A DNA stretch of 60,147 nucleotides from assembly GCA_025765615.1 (NCBI GenBank), contig JAIVFJ010000346.1, forward strand, positions 1-60,147, given 5' to 3'. Source of the stretch: Zopfochytrium polystomum. Taxonomy: Eukaryota > Chytridiomycota > Chytridiomycetes > Chytridiales > Chytridiaceae. A program made the position numbers and the translations under genes. Shown here in pieces: positions 10,255-20,994 of this stretch; the first letter of the stretch is position 1; each line of letters starts with the position of its first letter. Under the pieces are notes generated by a model that made no database searches, had not been told where the DNA came from, and was given only the letters and a program-made list of their open reading frames with translations.

Positions 10255-13200
10255 GTTGAAAAAAAAAGAGGTTTTCAAGAAGAAAAAAAGATGGGTCAGA
10301 AAATGGGGAGCACGCCAACTGAAACACAAAACCCCCCCAATGGAACCCATAATTTTGAATAGAGTTTCTCCAGAATCAACCATGTCGTGGAAAAACAAAG
10401 TGATGCACTGACCGACTGCAGGTTGTTCCAGTTCAGAATGTTCCGACAAAGCCAGGCCGTTTGAGAGAGTTGTGCAGAGAACACAAGTGGAAAAAAAAGG
10501 AAACATCAAGAAGAAAACAAGATGAGTCAGAAATTGGTGAGCACGCCAACTGAAACACAAAACCCCCCCAATGGAACCCATAATTTTGAATGATGTTTCT
10601 GCTGAATCAACCATGTCTTGGAAAAACAAAGTGATGCACTGACCGACTGCAGGTTGTTCCAGTTCAGATTGTTCCGACAAAGCCAGGCCGTTTGAGAGAG
10701 TTGTGCAGAGAACACAAGTGGAAAAAAAAAGGAAACATCAAGAAGAAAACAAGATGAGTCAGAAATTGGTGAGCACGCCAACTGAAACACAAAACCCCCC
10801 CAATGGAACCCATAATTTTGAATAGAGTTTCTCCAGAATCAACCATGTCGTGGAAAAACAAAGTGATGCACTCACGGTCTGCAGGTTGTTCCAGTTCAGA
10901 ATGTTCCGACAAAGCCAGGCAGTTTGAGAGAGTTGTGCAGAGAACACAAGTGGGAAAAAAAGGAAACATCAAGAACAAGACAAGTTGAGTCAGAAACTGG
11001 TGAGGACGCCAACTGAAACACAAAACCTCCCCAATGCAACCCATAATTTTGAATGGGGTTTCTGCAGAATAAACCATGTCGTGGAAAAACAAAGTGATGC
11101 ACTGACCGACTGCAGGTTGTTCCAGTTCAGAATGATCCGACAAAGCCAGGCAGTTTGAGAGAGTAGTGCAGAGAACACAAGTGGAAAAAAAAAGGAAACA
11201 TCAAGAAGAAAACAAGATGAGTCAGAAATTGGTGAGCACGCCAACTGAAACACAAAACCCCCCCAATGGAACCCATAATTTTGAATAGAGTTTCTCCAGA
11301 ATCAACCATGTCGTGGAAAAACAAAGTGATGCACTCACTCCCTGCAGGTTGTTCCAGTTCAGAATGTTCCGACAAAGCCAGGCCGTTTGAGAGAGTTGTG
11401 CAGAGAACACAAGTGGAAAAAAAAGGAAACATCAAGAAGAAAACAAGATGAGTCAGAAATTGGTGAGCACGCCAACTGAAACACAAAACCCCCCAATGCA
11501 ACCCATAATTTTGAATGGGGTTTGTCCAGAATCAACCATGTCGTGGAAAAACAAAGTGATGCACTCACAGTCTGCAGGTTGTTCCAGTTCAGAATGTTCC
11601 GACAAAGCCAGGCCGTTTGAGAGAGTTGTGCAGAGAACACAAGTGGAAAAAAAAGGAAACATCAAGAAGAAAACAAGATGAGTCAGAAATTGGTGAGCAC
11701 GCCAACTGAAACACAAAACCCCCCCAATGGAACCCATAATTTTGAATGATGTTTCTGCTGAATCAACCATGTCTTGGAAAAACAAAGTGATGCACTCACC
11801 CACTGCAGGTTGTTCCAGTTCAGATTGTTCCGACAAAGCCAGGCCGTTTGAGAGAGTTGTGCAGAGAACACAAGTGGAAAAAAAAGGAAACATCAAGAAG
11901 AAAACAAGATGAGTCAGAAATTGGTGAGCACGCCAACTGAAACACAAAACCCCCCCAATGGAACCCATAATTTTGAATGATGTTTCTGCAGAATCAACCA
12001 TGTCTTGGAAAAACAAAGTGATGTACTCACTGTCTGCAGGTTGTTCCAGTTCAGAATGTTCCGACAAAGCCAGGCCGTTAGAGAGAGTTGTGCAGAGACC
12101 ACAAGTGGAAGAAAAAGGAAACATCCAGAAGAAAACAAGATGAGTCAGAAATTGGTGAGCACGCCAACTGAAACACAAAACCCCCCCAATGGAACCCATA
12201 ATTTTGAATGGGGTTTGTCCAGAATCAACCATGTCGTGGAAAAATAAAGTGTTGCACTCACCCCCTGCAGGTTGTTCCAGTTCAGAATGTTCCGACAAAG
12301 CCAGGCAGTTTGAGAGAGTTGTGCAGAGAACACAAGTGGGAAAAAAAGGAAACATCAAGAAGAAAACAAGATGAGTCAGAAATTGGTGAGCACGCCAACT
12401 GAAACACAAAACCCCCCCAATGCAACCCATAATTTTGAATGATGTTTCTGCAGAATCAACCATGTCTTGGAAAAACAAAGTGATGCACTCACTCCCTGCA
12501 GGTCGTTCCAGTTCAGAATGTTCCGACAAAGCCAGGCCGTTTGAGAGAGTTGTGCAGAGAACACAAGTGGAAAAAAAAGGAAACATCAAGAAGAAAACAA
12601 GATGAGTCAGAAATTGGTGAGCACGCCAACTGAAACACAAAACCCCCTCAATGGAACCCATAATTTTGAATGATGTTTCTGCAGAATCAACCATGTCTTG
12701 GAAAAACAAAGTGATGTACTCACTGTCTGCAGGTTGTTCCAGTTCAGAATGTTCCGACAAAGCCAGGCCGTTAGAGAGAGTTGTGCAGAGACCACAAGTG
12801 GAAAAAAAAGGAAACATCAAGAAGAAAACAAGATGAGTCAGAAATTGGTGAGCACCCCAACTGAAACACAAAACCCCCCCAATGCAACCCATAATTTTGA
12901 ATGATGTTTCTGCAGAATCAACCATGTCTTGGAAAAACAAAGTGATGCACTCACTCCCTGCAGGTCGTTCCAGTTCAGAATGTTCCGACAAAGCCAGGCC
13001 GTTTGAGAGAGTTGTGCAGAGAACACAAGTGGAAAAAAAAGGAAACATCAAGAAGAAAACAAGATGAGTCAGAAATTGGTGAGCACGCCAACTGAAACAC
13101 AAAACCCCCTCAATGGAACCCATAATTTTGAATGATGTTTCTGCAGAATCAACCATGTCTTGGAAAAACAAAGTGATGTACTCACTGTCTGCAGGTTGTT

Positions 13201-13510
13201 CCAGTTCAGAATGTTCCGACAAAGCCAGGCCGTTAGAGAGAGTTGTGCAGAGACCACAAGTGGAAAAAAAAGGAAACATCAAGAAGAAAACAAGATGAGT
13301 CAGAAATTGGTGAGCACCCCAACTGAAACACAAAACCCCCCCAATGCAACCCATAATTTTGAATGATGTTTCTGCAGAATCAACCATGTCTTGGAAAAAC
13401 AAAGTGATGCACTCACTCCCTGCAGGTCGTTCCAGTTCAGAATGTTCCGACAAAGCCAGGCCGTTTGAGAGAGTTGTGCAGAGAACACAAGTGGAAAAAA
13501 AAAGAATAAA
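10255..13510. repeat. 231-bp minisatellite array (unit 1, about 14 copies)
   Basis: The anchor ccataattttgaatg recurs every 231 bp. Copies are nearly identical, differing mainly at a 4-base site before ctgcagg and in gg/gat after gaat. From about 12376 the array is organised as a 462-bp dimer repeated about 2.5 times. Because 231 is 3 x 77, one minus-strand frame stays open for most of the array, but this follows from repetition. On the minus strand each copy has a GTGAGTGC donor-like site preceded by an ALSEHSELEQPAG segment resembling a worn LRR half. On the plus strand each has a gtgagc donor and tttctgcag acceptor. Confidence 0.9.
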
Positions 13511-13639
13511 AAGGAAGACATCAAGAAATGGCATCAAGAATAAGGTGAGAAGGATGATCAGATCCCTGTTTCTTTGAAAGTGAACTTACATGCTGACGGA
13601 AGGTGTGGGGTATTTAATTTGGTTTTTTATGTTTTTCAG

Positions 13640-13713
13640 TGGAGAATTTAGTGAAGGTTTGCGTCTGCTGGAAGAATTTATTTTGGACTTAATACCTGGT
13701 ATTGCTGTGAAAG
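13640..13713 (+). other. Possible plus-strand exon beside the array (unit 1)
   Basis: Follows a strong acceptor (atgtttttcag) and ends at a gtgaag donor. It encodes GEFSEGLRLLEEFI, an amphipathic helix. Unit 2 (29297-29379) and unit 3 (52261-52343) have the equivalent with a 9-nt length difference, so the frame is kept. The upstream edge could splice from the gtgaga donor after the last 231-bp repeat. It conflicts in strand with the kinase gene, so it may be coincidence. Confidence 0.25.
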
Positions 13714-13824
13714 GTGAAGTTAGGAGAATTTTTTTTGAGGTATGTCATTGGAAAAAAATATTTCTCACGTGCTAGTTGTGTGGTTATTTGGAAGATGGAC
13801 GAGAAAAAAACACGCCTGGCTTAC

Positions 13825-16786
13825 AAAGAATTTTCAAATGTTGCACTGTTGTGTTTGTCGCCAAAGCCTCGTGCATTTGCACTTTTTCATCCTCCGTCAG
13901 TTCCTTGAACGTGCAGTTTGCTTGGTCCCATCCTCCCGCAACAATCCTGTGCTTCACCTTATCCTCTAGACGGCTCTGTTTCTCTTTTTCGAAAGTTAAT
14001 GTATGTGCCTCACTTAAATTTCCTTCGTTCTCACTGGCAGTCTGACCTTTTTCTTTGATTTGTGGAAGTTCCTGCTTGGTTGGACCAACAGCAAATCCAA
14101 ACACATCAGCCACAGTGCTCCCAGGAGGAGCACGCTTCACAAACACAGAAAAAGCAGACAGAGGACAGGCAGTCTTGAATGCTTTGCCACATTTTTCCTG
14201 CAGCAGATCTTCCTTCACTTTCTTGGATGGGTCTCCATCCAGAATGGTGGCTTCCAGCGCAAAAGCCAGTTCAGACCAAGGCATCTGGAGGGCCGTCTTG
14301 CCTGTGGTAGGGTCTACTGCCCAGTGCCGCCAAAATTTGACAATGTCTGGGTGAGTCAGAGCGAGGTTGGTGAGGATTTCGTCAACTGGTCCAGGCGGTG
14401 AGGATGGTTTGAATGGCTGATGGTCACCGTCGCCAGGTGTATACCGAGTCGCTCGCAGAGGTGGAGGCGGTGGAGGTGGACGCCGAGTCCCTTGCGGAAG
14501 CTGAGGCGCCGGAGGCAGACCCTGCAAAGACATCTTTTCCACGTTCGCAGTGATGGGCAATTGGGCCTGATGGGAATCGGCGTGAAAGAATCAGAAAACA
14601 GAACCAGTGTCACATCAAGTCAATATTTTCTTACCTGGCCTGATCCTCTGGCATAATTGGAGCTGGGGGTCAACGTTTGGGCTATGTAGCCTGCAGAATA
14701 GTACCCAAGACTGCCCTCACCCTGCGCGGCAGGTTCAATGGTGGGTTTTGGCTTTGTCGGATTTCCTGCGGCAGCTGGAACAGGATGAAACACTGGTGTG
14801 GCCACGCTCGAAGCAACGGCTTGGGCACCATCAAATCCATCCAACAACAGTTCAAGAGTGCTTGCAATCTGTGGAAAGAGTGGACGGGCTGCAGGATCAA
14901 CTTGCCAGCATTGCTGGAATAAATCTCGAATATTGCGTCCCTTCTGTATGGCAGAGAACACGTTTTCATCCAGGTCAGCCAAGGCTTCTCTGCGATAGTT
15001 GTCATCCTTGGAGGCCATTGGAAACTGGGATGGGTCCATCTCGTGGAGGGGAACACCATACACTCCAACCCAGCTGACAACCTCTGTGAGGAGAACAGCA
15101 AAAGAGAACACATCGTTTGCTTTCGTGATCTGTGTGATTGAGAATTGACATTCCAATATGAGAGGGGAAGTGCACAGGAGTTTTAATCAAGTGTGAAAAC
15201 TCACTTTCTTCTTGAATCCAGTGAGCTCTGGGGCCATCCAGTATGCGGATCCTCCCACACGGGACACAGTGCTGCGAGACCGAATCTCATTCTTCATTTT
15301 GCTCAAGCCAAAGTCCGCGATCTTCGCCACCAGGGGCGCATTTGGGCCAGACTGCGTCAAGAGCACGTTCATGCTCTTCAAATCGTTGTGAAGAATGTCC
15401 AAACCATGCAGGAAACTCATGCCAACAGACACTTGGTGCAGGAGAGAAATGCGTTGATCGACTGGCACCAATGTGATGTCAGTCTTGCGATAGTAATCAA
15501 AGAGAGAGCCAACAGAGGCAAGCTGGGTTGTGCGCAAACAAAGATGAGAATGGGTAACAGTATGGGATTGTTAGTTCAGCAGAAAGCCTGTAAGAAATTG
15601 CTTGTGTGCCAACTCACCTCCATGACCAACGAGAACTTTGCACCATTCTCTTCAACCAGTAGTCCATAGAAACCAATGACAAATGGCGAAGGCACCCCGC
15701 TCATGCGACATTCTTTGATGATTCTTGCCTCGGCAAGCAACTCCCTGCGCGTCTCGGGATGGATCCCGGTCGCCTCTATTTGGAGTTGCTTGATTGCAAC
15801 AGGGATGTGGCGTTGATAGGTGCCACGGAACACTTGGCCGAAACCGCCAGCACCGATCGGAGCTGGTTCGCGCGCAATATCGCGAGGAGAAATCGTGAGA
15901 TTTACAAGCTTAAAAGGAGAAAATAAAAAAAATTTAATGAATGCTTTGAGTGAATGCTTTTTGTGGGTTGGGGTGGGCAAAAGTTTGATACTGAATCAAG
16001 TACAAGAGGAAGCGTGTGCCTTACTTCGGCGCTGTCCATGCTTGAATCGAGTGGTTTCACAGCTGGAAAGAAACAAAAACAAGAAATTGACTGTTAGGAC
16101 AGAAGCAATTGATTGGGACGGAAGTGGCTTACCTTCAATTTTTTTGAAAAACGAACTGTGCCTTCTTGGAGGTTCGACTAGTGGACGACGAATGGTGGGT
16201 GCGAGTCTGTGCATCAGTGGGGAGACCGAAGAGGCGAGGGTCGAGCAATCAGAATTCAAACAAAAAACACAGTTTCCGCAGCGGTGAAGCAGTAGGAGCC
16301 AATTGATGCAATGATGGGCGAATTGATGGAAGTTTCAGGAATGAAAGGCGGGGAAGGCACGATGATCCCAAGGAGATGCAAGCACGTGAGACGAAGACAG
16401 CAATCAGGCACAAATTTTGGTGGATCACGAATGATACGGTACTTGGCAGCGAGTCAACAGTCTCACGGGGTGGGGGTGAGGGACACCGACACGTTTCAGT
16501 TAGTTGTTGCAATGAGACCAACCCCGAGACAGTGCAAAGGGAATGGGCGTGGGTAGTGGTCGGGCGGGATGCAAAGTACATGAGACGGATCCAGCAGCGA
16601 TCGGGGAGAGGGGTTTGGATAGAGGCAAGGTAGAGGATGACAGCGACTGCCCAGCGAGCAGTCGACAGTCTCGGTTGGGGACGTCGACCTCGGATACCAA
16701 CCTTGGACGGTGAGGATGCAAAGAGCACAGAGACAAAGGACCGAGACAGAAAGAAAACGGTGAACTGCCCGCAATTTTAGTTCCAT
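13825..16786 (-). CDS. Signal-peptide TKL protein kinase with C-terminal LRR start (unit 1)
   Basis: Exons read leftward. A signal-peptide start at 16786 (MELKL then FLSVSVLCLCALCIL) has an unclear donor. An exon ends at 16134 (FFKKIE), followed by 16062-16025, then 15908-15618, the kinase N-lobe with GAGGFGQV loop, VAIK lysine and a LLAEARII helix. Next is 15522-15205, the catalytic loop HNDLKSMNVLL, DFGLS and WMAPE. Then 15129-14635 is the C-lobe (KANDVFSFAVLLTEVVSW, CWQVDPAARP). Finally 14566-13825 has a Pro-rich linker, an unassigned domain and the LRR half HEALATNTTVQHLKIL. Phases agree across all internal joins. The loop is HND rather than HRD, so the Arg is absent. A transmembrane segment was not seen clearly. 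The gene probably continues through the LRR exon at 10198-10109. This is the only copy in the window whose conserved kinase exons are unbroken. Confidence 0.8.
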
Positions 16787-16794
16787 TTTTAGAA

Positions 16795-16905
16795 ACCGTC
16801 CACTCTGTCTCACTCTCTCTCCCTATCTCTCTCTCTCGCTCCCTCTCCCTCTCTCTCCCTGTGTCGCTTCATCTTTCCTCTCGGTCTCCCTCTCATTCTG
16901 TCTTT
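16795..16905. repeat. CT-rich tract upstream of the kinase gene (unit 1)
   Basis: Imperfect (CT)n with ccct interruptions, just upstream of the kinase start codon on its transcribed side. Equivalents lie at about 32745-32870 and 55460-55540. It may be part of the kinase promoter. The following 230 bp to the COQ5 stop codon have an A-run and no gene. Confidence 0.75.
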
Positions 16906-17136
16906 CCTTGTCTTTGTGTTTTTGCAACGATACGCACCTGCTCATTCAAACCACCCGTTGGTTGTGGTAGTGTGGTTTGCTACGTCGCACTTTTGTGCCC
17001 CCCGCACTGCCCCCCCTATCCAGCACCGCGGACGATGCTGGGTGCACTCACGCCCATTGCGATACTGTATTTGGACCCGGTACACACCACCCACAAAAAA
17101 AAAAAAAAAACCTTGGCCCCACGTCCTTCCCCCCGT

Positions 17137-18343
17137 TCAAAGCTTCCACCCCGAATGCACCGCCGCGACCCCAAACGTCAAGTCCTCCCAGCCTTTCCCG
17201 CGCAGCCGGAACCCCGCGTCCCGAATCATCCTCGCAAACGCCGGCTGCGGCGGGAACCGCCGGATGCTCTCAACCAGGTACTGGTACGAGTCGCGGTCGT
17301 TGGCGATCAGCCCGCCAAGCGTCGGGATCACTTCGAAGGAGTAGGTGTCGTAGATGCTGTGTTTTTTTTTTGTGTGTGAGGGGGTCTAGCCGCTCTCGCC
17401 CGAAAAAGAACAAGGAAAGAAAAAACAAACCTTCGTATAATGGGGTTCTCGACGCTGCCAAACTCGAGGCACATGAACCGCCCGCCCGGCTTTAGCACGC
17501 GGTACGCCTCGCGCACGACCGCGTCGACGTGCGTGCAGTTGCGGATGCCGAACGCGATCGTGAAGGCGTCGACCGAGGCGTCGGGGATGGACGAGAGGTG
17601 CTCAGCGTTGCATTCTTGGAAGGTGATGCGGCCGGCTGGTTGTTGGTGGATAGGTGCGGGAGGAGAACGAAAGGTCAGTTTGGTACGGGGAACGACGGGG
17701 CGGGGAACGGGGCGAGGCGGGGATGATTTGATGGTAGATAATTGCGGGGGGTTTTCTTCTTACTAAACTCAGCATGGTGCCCCAACTTCTCGGCCCTCTG
17801 CATGCCGACCTTGAGCATATTCGGGTTAATGTCGACGACCGTGAAGTTGGTTCGCGCCGTACGCGGCTTTCACGTGGTCCAAGAACCGAAACGCGATGTC
17901 GCCTATTTTTGTTGGACGGATTAAACATAGGAATGAAAAGAAAGAAAGAGGGAGGCCGCGCATTACCCGTCCCGCCGGCCACGTCCAACAGCTGCATGTC
18001 CAGCCTGGGCGCCAGCGCACGCACAAAGAAGTCCTTCCACAGCCGGTACACGCCGCCGCTCATTACGTCGTTCATCACGTCGTACTTGTCGGCGACGTTG
18101 CTGAACGCACCGCCGACTTTTTGTGTGTGATTTTTTGGTTTGTTGGGGAGGGTTGTTTTTGGGAGGGTTGGCGTCAGATAGAGGAGGTAAGCAGTGGAAG
18201 ATACGCGCGCGCGCCCACGGAAAAGGAGAGAAAGCATTTCCGTTCCGCCACTCACCCAGCGACTCCTTGACGTCCTCCGGCACCGTGCGGAACTCAAAGT
18301 GCGTCCTTGTCGTGGCGCCGCCCGCGGCGTCGTGGACGATCAG
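17137..18343 (-). pseudogene. coq5: COQ5-type ubiquinone C-methyltransferase gene, frameshifted (unit 1)
   Basis: Class I SAM methyltransferase of the UbiE/COQ5 family, acting in mitochondrial ubiquinone synthesis. Exons run 18343-18256 ([15 protein letters not shown]), 18116-17967 ([31 protein letters not shown] motif), 17902-17764 ([11 protein letters not shown], then [12 protein letters not shown]), 17635-17431 ([24 protein letters not shown]) and 17356-17137 ([28 protein letters not shown], end VHSGWKL). Exon 17902-17764 lacks 8 bases near 17850 that unit 2 still has, so the frame breaks between the SAM motif and VVDINPN. The N-terminal targeting region is also cut short at 18343 compared with 34216-34430. 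Confidence 0.82.
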
Positions 18344-18480
18344 CCTTGTCAAGAGCAGCTTGACCCGCAGTGCATTTTCGATCTCAAAGAAAAGCAGAGT
18401 CTCTGTCTCAGACAATATCCACACTCACACAACCCCTTGACGCTGAGCGATGCTGCTTGCAGCAGCGGCAGAAGCGTTGT

Positions 18481-20172
18481 CGGGTCTTTGGGCCGACGAC
18501 GAGGACGACGCCGCCTCGAATGCGCGATGGGCGACGCGACGACGCGGCCGCGGCGAGGACGAAGGATGGCATGGCGACGACGTTAACGGTGATCATAACG
18601 ACGACGATGATGAGCGCAACGACGATCCGCAGCAGCAGCAGCAGCACGCGGCGTCGACAGCGGCAGCTGCGACGGTCCTCCTCCCACCCGCTCCCTTCCG
18701 CACTCGCCCCAACGACCACCAACGACTCCGCGCCCGCCCCTCCGACCTCCGCGTCGTGCGCTTCCTCGACGACGACGACGACGACCACCCAACAGCCGCC
18801 GGTGCTGCTTGTGATCCCCACAACGACAACGACACCGACGACATCGACCAATCCCACATCCGCCACCGCGACCGCGACCACCACCACAACCACAACCCAC
18901 CGCCAGCACAAAAGACCAAACATCGTCATCATCCCTGGCATCCAAACGCGCCGCGACCGTCTCGCACCTCCGCGCGGCGCGGCGCCGCTCGCGCGGGATA
19001 GAGCGCGATCTGCATGCAGCGGTGGCGCGGGTGCAACAGCTACGCGGGTGGTGTTGGTGGTGGTGGTGCCGGCGGGGAAGTGGTGGTGTTTGTTGTGGGG
19101 GAGTGCGACGACAAGGACAACGACGACAAGGATGGGTAGGGTGAGGGTGTTTTTTTTTTTTTTTTTTTTTGTTTCTACTTCGTCGTATTGCTGCGTGGTT
19201 CTAACGGAATGCAAATGAATGAGTGAATGAAACAAGAAGCTCGCGCGTTCGGCGGGCGCAAATAACAAGGGTTTGGGCGACGGCGACGGTGCGTGCGTGT
19301 TGTTCTTTGTTCTGTTACTGTTATATCGAGGTTTGTCCTTACCAAAAGCAAACAAAAACAGCAACAGCAACAGCAACAACAACAACAGCAATAAGCCTCG
19401 ACGGACTCAAGCGCGCCATGCAGCGCATCGAAGCGACTTGTTGCTGTTGAGGGAGACTCAAAGGAAAAGTGCGTTGCTTGCGTGCGAGTTTCCTTTATTT
19501 TGCTTTCTTTTTTTTTTTTTTTTTTGAGTGTTGAGTTTTGAGTAACGACCCTCACCTCCCAACCCCCACTCCACCCCTTGTTCTCTCCCGCTCCACAGGT
19601 TCTCGGCCCTCGCGACGCAAGAAAAAAGGAGTTCGCGCTCGAGTTCGCGGCGTTCCAGGAGCGCGTGGCCATCTGGGATCATTGTGGAGTCGATGGTGGA
19701 GTCGGTGACGACGACGCAGCGGTCATAGCGATGCACGCGGGTGGTGGCGGGAATCGACGACGACAACGCATGCGGCGGCGGCAAGTGCGAGGGCGGGTTG
19801 CCGCTGGAGGTTGTTGCGATTCAGGTGTGGTGTGATTGTGTGTGGGGGTGTGCTGTGAGTGTGTCAGAGAGAGAGAGGGAGAGAGAGAGAGAGAGAGTGT
19901 GTGTGTGTGTGTGTGTTGTGCGTTTGTATGTGCGCGTGTATGTTCGCGTGGGTGTGACTGTGTGACTCTGTGTGTGTGTGCAAAAGCACCTCAACGATTC
20001 ATCATTTTTGTTCACCCTTTTCACCCACAATTCCTCTCTTTACACTGCACACATAAAGAACTACGTCGCGACGCACGGCGGCCACTACGGCGGAAGGGAC
20101 GACCTCAGCCACGGAGTACGATGTCTGTGTACTGTGTTGCGTGAAGATCCATTTTTGATCCGAGAAATCACT

Positions 20173-20215
<43 letters not shown>

Positions 20216-20718
20216 CAACAAAAAAAGGACAACCAGGACAAACTTGTCCGCACGTGCGTCGAGTCGATCCCGGCTGTCGAGAGCGGACGCGGCGGTGGCG
20301 CACGCGGCGTGGTACGACCGGTTCGCGGAGCTGCTGGCGAGGAAGACGAAGGAGGCGGTGCGGCGGTGGTGTGAGTGAGTTTGTTTAGGGGATTTTGATT
20401 CGTTCTTCTTTCCTCTTCTTGTTCTTTCTTCTTTCTCCTTCTCCCACTTCTTCTTCTTCTTCTTCTTCTTTTGTTATTCTTCTTCATTTGTTTTTCTGCT
20501 CGGGATGCTTGTGTTTGTAACTTTTTTTCGTTCTTCTACTGTGCCAGGCGGCGGCGGCGTCGGTCGAGGGCGGTGGTGGCAACGAGCTGGACGGGCAGCA
20601 GCAGCAGCAGCAGCAGCACACGGCGACGCGACGGAGGGAGAAGGAAAGGAAAAGGAAAAGGAAAAGGAAAGAATGAGCGGCGCCGCGCGCGATTCGCGAG
20701 GAGGAGATTGAGCGGTGG
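18481..20718 (+). pseudogene. Helical, possibly SNX-BAR-like protein gene (unit 2)
   Basis: Carries all the exons missing from unit 1: the low-complexity start, ATVSHLRAARRRSRGIERDL, LDGLKRAMQ, FALEFAAFQERVA, IKNYVATHGGHYGGRDDLSH (about 20057-20115), the DKLVRTCVESIPAV exon (about 20228-20371) and the polyQ plus EEEIERW exon (20549-20723). Two bases are missing in the DKLVRT exon (gagagcggacg here, gagagcgcggacg in unit 3), which shifts the frame before AALAHAAWYDRF. One extra C near 18897 also disturbs the low-complexity part. A sorting-nexin BAR relationship is a weak inference. Confidence 0.5.
19863..20213. repeat. Intronic GA/TG and CA microsatellites (unit 2)
   Basis: A (GA)n(TG)n tract at 19865-19918 and a (CA)n tract at 20174-20212, both between helical exons of the first gene. 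Lengths vary between units, with the GA tract about twice as long in unit 3. A further TG tract is at 20871-20890. Confidence 0.85.
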
Positions 20719-20994
20719 AAGGGTTGTTTCGTTTCGTTTTCGTTTCGCGGTCGGTTTCGCTTTTGCTTTCGCTTTGTTGTTTGCTGTGCGATATTGTGCG
20801 ATTGTGTGTGTTTGTGAGCCGCTTGCAGCGTGCCTGTTTTTGTGTTTGCGTGTTTGTGTGTGTGTTTGCGTGTGTGTGTGTGTGTGTGTTCTGCTGTTCT
20901 GCTGTTATTCTGTTGTTCTCACGGCCCCGCTCGAAAACGAACAAACAAACAAACAAACACAAACAAAACAGACAAACAAACAAACAAAAAAGAA

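Larger units (their letters stand above)
1..18480. repeat. Tandem gene-block unit 1 (18.5 kb)
   Basis: Bases 1-1330 reappear almost unchanged at 18481, 34576 and 57111, so the window starts inside a direct tandem array. The choice of boundary is arbitrary because it is the window start. Unit 1 holds the helical-protein gene, the mucin-like gene, a copia element, the 231-bp array, the TKL kinase and COQ5. Against the other units it lacks about 1 kb of the first gene and about 0.8 kb before 9500, and it has an extra 2.4 kb of copia interior. Copies may be true paralogues or partly an assembly effect. Confidence 0.93.

Noticed and set aside
10255..13510. CRISPR-like array
   Set aside because: The repeat is 231 bp head-to-tail with no unique spacers, and the sequence is eukaryotic.
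11453..13537. 694-residue open frame on the minus strand through the minisatellite
   Set aside because: It is open only because 231 is a multiple of three and the copies are nearly identical. It includes phenylalanine-rich translations of poly-T runs, ends with the array, and the equivalent frame is broken in unit 2.
20170..20215. CA tract as a regulatory Z-DNA element
   Set aside because: It is one of several variable dinucleotide tracts in introns; nothing in the sequence ties it to regulation.
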